The notes below the pieces were generated by a model, which worked only from the letters and a program-made list of their open reading frames with translations, was not told the origin of the DNA and did no database searches. This document shows positions 7,201 to 13,729 of a stretch of 13,729 nucleotides of DNA, in pieces (position 1 is the first letter of the stretch; each line of letters opens with the position of its first letter). The position numbers and the translations under genes are program-made. The stretch spans positions 1 through 13,729 of the forward strand of contig JAZRXE010000078.1 of the NCBI GenBank assembly GCA_045600065.1, in the 5' to 3' direction. Source of the DNA: RGIG2707 sp045600065. GTDB taxonomy: Bacteria; Bacillota; Clostridia; Peptostreptococcales; Anaerovoracaceae.

Positions 7201-10200
7201 TATGCTTCCTTCGTGTTTTACGTTTACGATGAGAACGCCCTGAAGATCTGGGTCGAGGGCAGTGATGCAGACAGCGTGGAGTTTTCCAATGTTCCCCGCA
7301 TATCCGAAATGTCTCAGGAGGAGATACTGGCGCTCAAGCGCGATATCTCCCTTAAGACCATGGTATCTGCCAACTACGGGGAATTCGCATGGAACGATCT
7401 CTCCGACCGTATTGAATGGAAGAGCTCCGATGCTTCCGTGAGCAAGCTCAATTACAGCCAGGGCTCCGGATACGCAGGCCTTGAGAATTACAGCTATACA
7501 AGCTACAGACCTGCTACGAGCTTTATGCTTTCGGGCCTTTCCGACGGCGATGCCACTATAACGGCGTCCCATCTGTTCACCGGGATCTCCGACAGCCTGG
7601 AGGTTTCCGTCGACACCCTCAAGGATCAGCTTTATCTGTTCTCGGTCGTGCCCTCGGTGCAGACCAGGGCTTACTATACCAACGGCAGGGGAGAAGAAAA
7701 AACTGCGGTAAGCAATGAGGACGGTGAATTTGCCGTTTACGAAGAAAGCGGCATCGCCTCTGATGTGTTCTTTACATCTGTTTCTGAAGGATACAGCTAT
7801 TACGGTACCATATTCAAAAACAGCCTTTCCAGCGGCGAAAAGGACCCTGTGGAGCTGGAGCTTTACCCCTGCAACAATCTTGTCCTGCGCCGGGCAGCCT
7901 ATGCCACCGTCTACCTAAAGGACGGGCAGGGCAGGCCCTTTACCGATGCCGTAACATTCAGAGGCGGCGTATATGTTAACGGTATTTATCAGGAAAATGC
8001 CATGTTCGGCTTTGCCGAGGGGCAGCCTGTCCAGACGGACGGCACCGAAGACTGCAGCGTCACACCCGACAGCAGCGGCAGACTTACCGTGTTCATGGAC
8101 AGCACCCAGTGGGATCTCGGGCCTTCCGGCCTGAGCCAGCACGAAAAAGTAGAGTATCGCTTTATACTGCAGCCTCAGGGCAGCACCGAATATTTCCCGC
8201 TGTATATATGCATCGATGCCTCTGCAAACGAGGAGAGTTACCTGCGCAGCGGCGAAGCTGTGCGCAGCCTGCGTCTGAACAGGCAGCAGGGCGAGCATCC
8301 CTTTGTATTCACCCAGATGATGGATGTCCTGGACATCGATGGTGAACAGAGCCGCGGCATAGACATCCTGGACTACACCGGCGCCGTGGGCGTATCCCCC
8401 GAGATCAGAGAGGCGGATATCACCGTTTCCGTGCTCTGGTGGGGAGATGAAAACAGCGTTTTGTCAGAGCACGGCATGAGCCTGCTCACGGACAAGCGTT
8501 ATCAGATAGCTGAAAACGAAAAGATCGTAGAAGACATAAAGCTTCCCTTTGCGGATTACGCGATCACGACGCTGAGCGTGCCCTTTACCGAAAAAACCGC
8601 AAAGACCTGCGAAATAGGTCCGGAGCCCGAAAATCTGGTGCTTTGCTATGAAGATACCACAGCCGGGATCAGCTACCGGGAGGATCTGAGCTTCAGGATA
8701 GCCGACACCACTCACACCCTTATAGATCCCGATGATATAGAAGATCTGACTGAAGACATCAACGATAGTCTCGATATGACCACAGGCGAGGTTTTCGGAA
8801 GCCTCGACATCGGCGACAAGCTTATGAAGCTGTTCCTGGAGCAGATGGCTGACGAGGGCTACAAGCCCGACAAGCAGCATACCACAGGCTTCTCTCTGCA
8901 GATACAGCCCACCAAGGATCCCACCGTATACAGGGGTTATCTGGCCCTGGGCATCGCAAGCATGAGGGACGACAATGTCACCGGCGTTTACGCAAGCGGA
9001 GAGAACAAGAGTCAGTTCATGTGGGTACCCGGTTTAAGGGAGGTAGGCTTTATCCCCTTCAATATGTCGAAGAAAGGCTGGTATGAATATGCCGGTGCTT
9101 ACGGAGATGATGTCCGGAACGTAAGGAACGGTAAGCTGGGATATAAGCCCGAATATAATGTGAGCGGCTATCTGGAGACCCGCATATACTACGACAAGGA
9201 TCTGGGCAGCTGGAAGGCCGAGATCAGGAGCGGAGGCTTCGACGCGGGCTTCGGACTTACGGTCATCAGGTATTTTAATACCATGGTGGGCCCGGTGCCT
9301 GTCACTGCCGAGCTCAGAGGCGGCGGTACGGCTCAGGTATCTTTGGATACACTGACCATACGCTACCTCAGCGACATAGAGAACGGCGGCTGGATGTATT
9401 CCAACGGCAATGAGTTCCTTACCCAGTTCCGCGTATACGCATATATTAAGGCCTTCGGCGGAATAGGCTTCGATTACTCCGCCTTTGCGCTTAAGATAGG
9501 CATTTACGGCCAGATCAATTTCGACCTGACCTGCCAGTGGCTGAACCGGAGCTATATGGCAAGCCTGGACAATCCCCGTTATGCGGACGGATCCGAGATT
9601 GCGGACAAGAGCAAGGTGATGTCAGGTCAGCATATCACCATAGACGGCCAGGTGGGCATAGAATTCATAGTCAGCTTCCTGTGGCTGCGCTACGAGCAGG
9701 CTTTGTATTCCTATCCGTTCAATGCCTACAAGGTGGACTTCAACGACTGGAAGGCCTTGAACGATCAGTGGAAGAGCTCTCAGGAGCAGTTCGAAAAACA
9801 GATGAAGAAGCTGCTGGAGCTTGGAGCAGCCAGACCTGTCAGCCTCAGCGGCGAAAGCATGGTGATGCTCGATCTGGCGCCTACGATGCCCAGCCTTGCC
9901 TACCTTCAGAGCGGTCCTGACAGGGCCTGGCATTCCGACAGCCTAGCTTCAGAGGGCGCGGGGATCATGCAGACCAATTCCAATCCTTATTCCGAGCCTG
10001 TGCTTTCAGACGACGGAAGCATTCTGATATACCTTTCCGATGAGACCGGCGGAGACAACATACTTGCAGCCTATGCGCTGAAGGGCGACGAGGGCTACGA
10101 GGATAAGGGTATCATCTGCGGTCTCGGCAGCGGAGACAGCAGTCCTGATGCGGCAGGCACTGCCGGTTTTGCAGTTGCCGCATGGTCTTCTCTGCGAGAT

Positions 10201-13200
10201 CCTGTGGCAAAGGACGCAGGTTCCGTGGTCACTGCCCAGGATCAGATAGTGATGCTGGAGAGCAGCGAGATCAGGGCTGCGATCTGGGACGGAAAGTCCT
10301 GGAGCGCTCAGGCCCTTACCGACAACGGAACTGCCGATATAGCGCCCGTTGCAGCAGCCTGCGCAGACAGGGCCCTGGTTGCATGGAGGAGCGTTGCCAC
10401 ATCCAATGTGGGCGGCAATATCGCAGATTTCAACCTGATGGATACCATACTCTATCGCATCTACGACAGAGCATCCGGGGAGTGGAGCTCAGTACACAGC
10501 CTTTACAACGGCAGCTCCGGCTGCATTAAGGGCCTTAATGCAGCAATGCTGGACGACGGCACCGCAGCGATTATCTATACTCTGGACACTGACGGAAACG
10601 ATTTAAGCTCCGAGGACAGGGAGATACTCTGGGCCGTGATAGGCAGCGACGGAAATGTAAGCCGCACCGTTCAGGCCACATCGGACAGCTGCGCCGACGA
10701 AAATCCCCAGATCTGCGCTACAGCCATAGGCGGCGAGCCCTGCTTTGTCGCAGCCTGGTATTCCACTGAAAAAGCAGGTGACAGCCTGATCTACGACATC
10801 AATCTGGCGGATCTGGGCACCGACGGCGTTATGAAGGGCAGACTGCCCCGCTCGGTGAACCGCGCCGTTGAAAGCGGACTGCTCATCAGTCCGGACTTCC
10901 GCCTTACCAAGAACGCGGATTCTGTGGAGGATCTGGCTCTGGTATGGACTGAGCGCATTGCCGCCGAAACCGAAGGGCTTACAACGGAAAACGATATACT
11001 CAACTCCGTGCGCTTTTACACCTACGGAGGCAGGGGCGAGCTTATAGGCATGACAATGCCCCAGCAGGTCGCAGAGGCTCCGGAATCCACCCTCATAGAC
11101 AGCTTCGACGCTGCCGCTGACGGAGACCGGGTGATTGCCGTATTCGAGGGCACCACCTACGACCCCGAAAAGACGGTGGAAAAGACCGGGCAGACCGTGG
11201 ACGGCGATGTGGTCATCTATATGGTCCCCGAGAGCAGCTGCGGACTTTATACCGCTTCTGCTCCCTATACCGGAGGCGTCAGCATAAATGCCGTCCGGGC
11301 GGATCAGAACGGACTGCGCTGCGGTGCTTCGACCATTGTGAGCGTAAGTGTGGAAAATACCGGATGCGAGACGATAGAAAGCATAGAGCTCAGTCTGGAC
11401 GGACAGCTTGCAGAGTTTGAAGATCTGGGAATGCTGCCTGCAGACAGGATCACCCTGCACGCGGAATACAGGGTGCCAGAGGATACGGTTTCCGATATCA
11501 GCTGCACCGTAAATGCACGTACTGCCGCAGGAAGCTATACGGCGAATACTATTGCAGCCTTCGGCAAGCCTGATCTTCAGATTACCTCCGCTCAGATCGC
11601 ACAGGAGGCGCTGGGAAGGAGAGATATAGAGATCAAGCTTTACAACAGCTCAGATTCAAGGCTTGCGGTCAGCGGAAGGACTGTCGATATCGGTTTCTTC
11701 TCCGACTCCACCTGTGAGACACCCATCGAGGGAATAAGCTCTGTTAGCATCAGCGATTATGCTTCGCTCAGGATGATAGACGAGGGCGGCTACAGCTGCC
11801 GGGTAAGCTTCGATGCGTCTGAGTATCTCGGCGGACTTGCCAGCAAGCCCGAAGAGATACCCGAGGGAGGCATCCCCATTTACATCAAGGCCGTCTGCCT
11901 TAAGGACGGTGAGGAATGCGCCGAGCTCAGCACCGTCGGCAACACGGAAAGCGTCATATGCGAAAACCTCTATGTCCGCACCGGTAAGGAGGTATCCGTT
12001 CAGTCCTACCTCAAGACTCAGGCCGATTCCACCACCGTTACCGCGCGTCTGCGCAACAACCGCCTGTCGGAGACCACCACGGGCAATATAATCGTCACTC
12101 TGTACGATGCCCAGGGCAATACCATAGACAGAATGCAGTCTTACGATCCGGCACTTGCGGGCAGCGGGCTCGCATCCATTGCCGGTGAGGATACTTTGGA
12201 AGAGCTGTTCATCTTCGATCAGCCGGGCTGCTATGCCGAAGTCGTCTACACAGACGCAGTGCTGGACGATCCGTCAGACGCAAATCTGGACAAGCTCGAG
12301 GCCACGAATCTGCCCGGAATCAGTCTGGCAGCATTTGAAGAAGACACTGCCCAGCCCGGGACCTTCAGAGCCTCCGCAAACGCAGAGGAGGGGCTGGAAT
12401 CCGTGCATATCATACTCAGCGCCTCAGACCCAGGCGCTGCTGTCAGCCTCAACGGCGAGGCAGTGGACGAATCCGTGGATGCAGCTCTGGCAAAGGGTCA
12501 GAATCAGCTCGATTTTGCGGTCACTTCCAGAGACGGATCGACGGTCTGCCATTACATACTCAGCATTTTCCGCGATGGCAGCTACACCGTGTGCTTCGAT
12601 ACCGGCGGTAAGTGCCAGGCCCCGGAGGCTTTACAGGTGGCAGCGGGACAGAAGGCCGCAAGGCCCCAAGACCCGGCAGCAGAGGGCATGACATTCGGCG
12701 GCTGGTATAAGGATGCGGATTATACGGAGCTTTACGATTTTGAAAGCCCCGTAAGCAGCGATATCACCCTGTACGCCAAATGGACAGAACCTTCGCCTGT
12801 GGATCCTGTGGATCCGCCGATAGACCCTGTGGATCCTCCTGTTGATCCTCAGGAAGACCCTGCAGGGGATGAAGACGATGATGACAGCGGAAACGGCTCC
12901 TTCGGGCCTTCTGCTGACTTCCCCTTTACCGATGTGGAAAAGGATGCCTGGAGCCGCGGGGATATAGAATATGTTTGGGCAAGAGGCCTGATGCAGGGTA
13001 TGTCCGATACGGTATTCAAGCCCGGACTGTCCACCACCCGTGCCATGATAGTCACCATACTGTGGAGGCTGGAGGGTGAGCCCTATGTGAACTACGCGAT
13101 GCGTTTTGAGGACGTCAAGGCTGATATGTGGTACACAGAGGCGGTGCGCTGGGCCAATGCGGCGGGCATAGTGGAAGGCTATAGCGCCGAAAGCTTCGGA

Positions 13201-13470
13201 CCCGAGGATAATGTGACCAGAGAGCAGCTTGCTGCAATTTTCAACCGCTACGCGGAATACAAGGGTCTGGAGGATCCCGGCAGAGCAGATCTGTCAGTAT
13301 ATGAGGATAAAGACCGCATATCCGGCTGGGCAGAGCAAAACATGGCCTGGGCCAATGCCGCCGGACTTATAAACGGTGTGAGCCCGAGCTTACTGCGCCC
13401 CGAGGGCGATGCCTCCAGGGAGCAGCTGGCAGCCATACTTCACAGATTCTGCGAAAAATTCGGGCTGTAA
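4174..13470 (+). CDS. Giant secreted multidomain surface protein with C-terminal SLH anchor
   Basis: The protein has 3098 residues (roughly 330 kDa). From the N terminus: a signal peptide (1-25); an acidic helical region (about 30-150); many beta-rich segments resembling bacterial Ig-like domains (about 446-500; about 711-797 with WASSDRSIANIDKDG; about 1060-1160 with WKSSDASVSKL); a carboxypeptidase-regulatory-like segment (about 1156-1240); an unassigned Gly/aromatic-rich region (about 1535-1880) ending in a charged helix; a beta-propeller-like stretch with recurrent AAW/W motifs (about 1940-2365); three CARDB-like sandwiches (about 2368-2722); a cadherin-like sandwich (about 2728-2802); an InlB-type repeat; an acidic Pro linker; and three SLH domains. 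SLH domains bind wall polysaccharide, so the protein is displayed on the surface, probably as an adhesin or scaffold. No catalytic motif was recognised. ATG 4174 follows AGAGGT at 4161-4166. The frame is intact throughout. It has its own promoter and terminator. Internal domain names are by resemblance. Confidence 0.9.
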   Translation: MKLMRRAIAMLLCLAMTFTAMPAYALSSLLDNSPEHNQELLAALEDLVGSEDEARSYYTVLENYGLLDADGNFVTDMKAVIDGEEYDIEELCELLSGEYDGNSLAQVDGQYITLDNLWNIIVIEGYLQYLREEYFDGAEWTAEHEDSFESLRQQLAGSGLSFGLAAEPVLVGDYSGVNHGAYVAFKAGKPDSSGLVTVTADLYSAESGQQVSFDYQALSGSAGISAGSGSISMTADENGTATASFTVSIASETEDTLLIQTPPVWYLNVSGMKNALCEVNDLDAASYIFQGRATVGSGKTLTSLLSKSGLLSVDFADAQHSVSLSGNLAYYINHGFVNTVSETALLSTGEWNRSCSGISQSGGTYSYTLELQDDSGQWHTLLDNSVYLSYEHQQFHVDNMRLISPQIGQDYQHSADLTGLSVSGKARISNSVPPFTAQRMNFEFSDTTIPQVTDIYVPATDYIYGQLVPVIVEFSEPVQADYSYIYINGVGVEPAETGISNRLSFPYPVKELDSVYPVAEKLTTMDAFDNVRSYDIKLNPSSESGSKVLTDAKMISCLPVSAVESFSADIDYTDPKNPVLKAKLVLCDDDQLTAWVASDLDQKSVCPSICAAIGGAELQPFVLDGTRVAGGTLYAEMPLQPVETGTVRTVEVYISGALAFGLFESVTQQPVSYISSGDLSASVVVKAADGGFYQYADEEEPVIYIQDAPSVKAYFSLAEGGFTYSDTSSVTVLGADGLPMDASADFAWASSDRSIANIDKDGSVYPTGTAGSVSFILYALNGDFASKSVSTETLPVSFGTGLSPFLMIPSRIINASAQSDVAIFWSSNALEKDENASYTVSVTDGSGDQVYFEEGIRETGIVIPGSALKYNYEEGADNHFTVEVSCMCANVKLKDSARIMISSAPAVIRLAEPSSYYFTDSEGSVDISWTVDNFDRYSADNGSLFRLLVTRGSQVVLDSSDAGSGLDGRYSGSVSISPADVITSSEPSSYRDVYTVSAQAKNGPDSTWSYASFVFYVYDENALKIWVEGSDADSVEFSNVPRISEMSQEEILALKRDISLKTMVSANYGEFAWNDLSDRIEWKSSDASVSKLNYSQGSGYAGLENYSYTSYRPATSFMLSGLSDGDATITASHLFTGISDSLEVSVDTLKDQLYLFSVVPSVQTRAYYTNGRGEEKTAVSNEDGEFAVYEESGIASDVFFTSVSEGYSYYGTIFKNSLSSGEKDPVELELYPCNNLVLRRAAYATVYLKDGQGRPFTDAVTFRGGVYVNGIYQENAMFGFAEGQPVQTDGTEDCSVTPDSSGRLTVFMDSTQWDLGPSGLSQHEKVEYRFILQPQGSTEYFPLYICIDASANEESYLRSGEAVRSLRLNRQQGEHPFVFTQMMDVLDIDGEQSRGIDILDYTGAVGVSPEIREADITVSVLWWGDENSVLSEHGMSLLTDKRYQIAENEKIVEDIKLPFADYAITTLSVPFTEKTAKTCEIGPEPENLVLCYEDTTAGISYREDLSFRIADTTHTLIDPDDIEDLTEDINDSLDMTTGEVFGSLDIGDKLMKLFLEQMADEGYKPDKQHTTGFSLQIQPTKDPTVYRGYLALGIASMRDDNVTGVYASGENKSQFMWVPGLREVGFIPFNMSKKGWYEYAGAYGDDVRNVRNGKLGYKPEYNVSGYLETRIYYDKDLGSWKAEIRSGGFDAGFGLTVIRYFNTMVGPVPVTAELRGGGTAQVSLDTLTIRYLSDIENGGWMYSNGNEFLTQFRVYAYIKAFGGIGFDYSAFALKIGIYGQINFDLTCQWLNRSYMASLDNPRYADGSEIADKSKVMSGQHITIDGQVGIEFIVSFLWLRYEQALYSYPFNAYKVDFNDWKALNDQWKSSQEQFEKQMKKLLELGAARPVSLSGESMVMLDLAPTMPSLAYLQSGPDRAWHSDSLASEGAGIMQTNSNPYSEPVLSDDGSILIYLSDETGGDNILAAYALKGDEGYEDKGIICGLGSGDSSPDAAGTAGFAVAAWSSLRDPVAKDAGSVVTAQDQIVMLESSEIRAAIWDGKSWSAQALTDNGTADIAPVAAACADRALVAWRSVATSNVGGNIADFNLMDTILYRIYDRASGEWSSVHSLYNGSSGCIKGLNAAMLDDGTAAIIYTLDTDGNDLSSEDREILWAVIGSDGNVSRTVQATSDSCADENPQICATAIGGEPCFVAAWYSTEKAGDSLIYDINLADLGTDGVMKGRLPRSVNRAVESGLLISPDFRLTKNADSVEDLALVWTERIAAETEGLTTENDILNSVRFYTYGGRGELIGMTMPQQVAEAPESTLIDSFDAAADGDRVIAVFEGTTYDPEKTVEKTGQTVDGDVVIYMVPESSCGLYTASAPYTGGVSINAVRADQNGLRCGASTIVSVSVENTGCETIESIELSLDGQLAEFEDLGMLPADRITLHAEYRVPEDTVSDISCTVNARTAAGSYTANTIAAFGKPDLQITSAQIAQEALGRRDIEIKLYNSSDSRLAVSGRTVDIGFFSDSTCETPIEGISSVSISDYASLRMIDEGGYSCRVSFDASEYLGGLASKPEEIPEGGIPIYIKAVCLKDGEECAELSTVGNTESVICENLYVRTGKEVSVQSYLKTQADSTTVTARLRNNRLSETTTGNIIVTLYDAQGNTIDRMQSYDPALAGSGLASIAGEDTLEELFIFDQPGCYAEVVYTDAVLDDPSDANLDKLEATNLPGISLAAFEEDTAQPGTFRASANAEEGLESVHIILSASDPGAAVSLNGEAVDESVDAALAKGQNQLDFAVTSRDGSTVCHYILSIFRDGSYTVCFDTGGKCQAPEALQVAAGQKAARPQDPAAEGMTFGGWYKDADYTELYDFESPVSSDITLYAKWTEPSPVDPVDPPIDPVDPPVDPQEDPAGDEDDDDSGNGSFGPSADFPFTDVEKDAWSRGDIEYVWARGLMQGMSDTVFKPGLSTTRAMIVTILWRLEGEPYVNYAMRFEDVKADMWYTEAVRWANAAGIVEGYSAESFGPEDNVTREQLAAIFNRYAEYKGLEDPGRADLSVYEDKDRISGWAEQNMAWANAAGLINGVSPSLLRPEGDASREQLAAILHRFCEKFGL
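12583..12789 (+). other. InlB B-repeat (Listeria-Bacteroides repeat) domain
   Basis: Residues 2804-2872 show the family pattern: YTVCFDTGG at the start, GMTFGGWYKDADYTELYDF in the middle and ITLYAKWTE at the end. It is a single copy of a beta-grasp-like repeat common in surface proteins of Gram-positive bacteria, placed as the last folded unit before the wall linker. Confidence 0.88.
12796..12849 (+). repeat. PVDP repeat in the wall-spanning linker
   Basis: PVDP occurs four times and PIDP once over residues 2875-2892, with near-exact DNA copies of GTGGATCCT. An acidic stretch (DEDDDD) and a Gly/Ser segment follow, reaching the SLH domains. Such repeats can vary in copy number by slippage. 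As protein it should be an extended, flexible spacer. Confidence 0.85.
12919..13467 (+). other. Three S-layer homology (SLH) domains
   Basis: The domains start near residues 2916 (FPFTDVEKDAW), 2976 (MRFEDVKADMWY) and 3039 (DLSVYEDKDRISGWA). Each has the WA..AG...G pattern or a close variant. The TRAE-type motif at the polysaccharide pocket reads TTRAM, VTREQ and ASREQ: the Arg is kept in all three, the Glu is shifted or absent. Three copies match the usual trimeric wall-binding unit. Confidence 0.93.
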
Positions 13471-13497
13471 GTGAGTATGCCCGGAAACCGATATCTG

Positions 13498-13534
13498 AAG
13501 ACAAACCCATTGAAAAACGGGTTTGTCTTTTTTT
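13498..13534 (+). terminator. Strong terminator of the giant gene and intron landing site
   Basis: AAGACAAACCC (13498-13508) pairs perfectly with GGGTTTGTCTT (from 13519), loop ATTGAAAAAC, with a T7 tract ending at 13534. It lies 27 bases after the stop codon. The group II intron begins three bases beyond the last T. Confidence 0.95.
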
Positions 13535-13536
13535 AG

Positions 13537-13729
13537 GTGCGCCCGGCGGCGCACACTTCTAACGGGTGAAAGTCCCCAATCCGCCCGGCAGTGGGAAGGA
13601 TACAGCCGAAGGCAAGGGTGTCCATCGCGAGGTGGAATCTGAAGGAAGCCGGATGTTCGGGAAAATACTAACCGGACGGGCAAATCTCCGGTCTGACGAA
13701 CAGAAATCGCATAGAGGTTATGCATGAGG
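13537..13729 (+). mobile_element. Group IIC intron, 5' part (domain I), truncated by window end
   Basis: The RNA begins with the canonical GTGCG 5' end, in a GTGCGCC / GGCGCAC hairpin. It then shows the domain I landmarks of the Oceanobacillus iheyensis class IIC intron in order: GGGTGAAAGTCCC (13564-13576), AAGGCAAGGGTGTCC, GGAATCTGAAGGAAGC and CAAATCTCCGGTCTGACGAA. Group II introns are self-splicing retroelements; class IIC members characteristically insert just behind factor-independent terminators, as here. The reverse transcriptase/maturase ORF would lie downstream, outside the window, so mobility cannot be judged. Confidence 0.9.

Noticed and set aside
10603..11460. - strand open frame of 285 codons within the giant gene
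   Set aside because: Antisense shadow; no ribosome site, promoter or recognisable protein features, whereas the + frame is intact and domain-rich.
1..13729. CRISPR arrays, tRNA or rRNA genes, phage or insertion-sequence transposase genes
   Set aside because: Reading both strands, I saw no regularly spaced repeats, cloverleaf sequences, rRNA segments or transposase/integrase motifs; the only mobile DNA seen is the intron and the REP-like element.

Overview
The window looks like chromosomal DNA from an anaerobic Firmicute of the class Clostridia. The pointers are Gram-positive promoters, strong AAGGAGG ribosome sites, a TTG start, a giant secreted protein anchored by SLH domains, an FtsH-like AAA protease and a group IIC intron behind a terminator. 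No marker gene allows a closer assignment, so the class is an inference. Every complete protein gene except one reads on the + strand.

Layout: (1) Positions 1-173 hold the last 37 codons of an unidentified gene and its terminator. (2) Positions 217-1599 hold a monocistronic unit for a soluble FtsH-like ATPase/zinc protease. It has no membrane segment and a shortened, altered pore loop. (3) Positions 1730-2447 hold a compact regulatory unit: promoter, hairpin with an anti-Shine-Dalgarno segment, 22-codon leader ORF, second hairpin with a T-tract, then a 106-residue winged-helix protein translated from TTG. Its promoter shares an 11-bp element, at identical spacing, with the promoter of the FtsH-like gene. 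(4) Positions 2478-3872 hold an M20 metallo-amidohydrolase on the - strand, sharing a bidirectional terminator with unit 3. (5) Positions 3932-3997 hold a REP-like imperfect hairpin between two divergent promoters. (6) Positions 4007-13534 hold one enormous gene (3098 aa). It encodes a secreted mosaic of Ig-like, beta-propeller-like, adhesion-like and InlB-type domains, ending in three SLH domains, with a strong terminator. (7) Positions 13537-13729 hold the 5' part of a group IIC intron, inserted three bases after the last T of that terminator and running off the window.

The genes do not form an obvious single pathway. The best functional link is regulatory: the FtsH-like protease and the leader/winged-helix unit probably share a promoter element, so they may be co-regulated, perhaps with the winged-helix protein acting on both. 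The M20 hydrolase and the giant surface protein are transcribed divergently from separate promoters and may be independent. The least explained parts are the RNA leader at 1778-2036, the altered FtsH-like enzyme and the central region of the giant protein.
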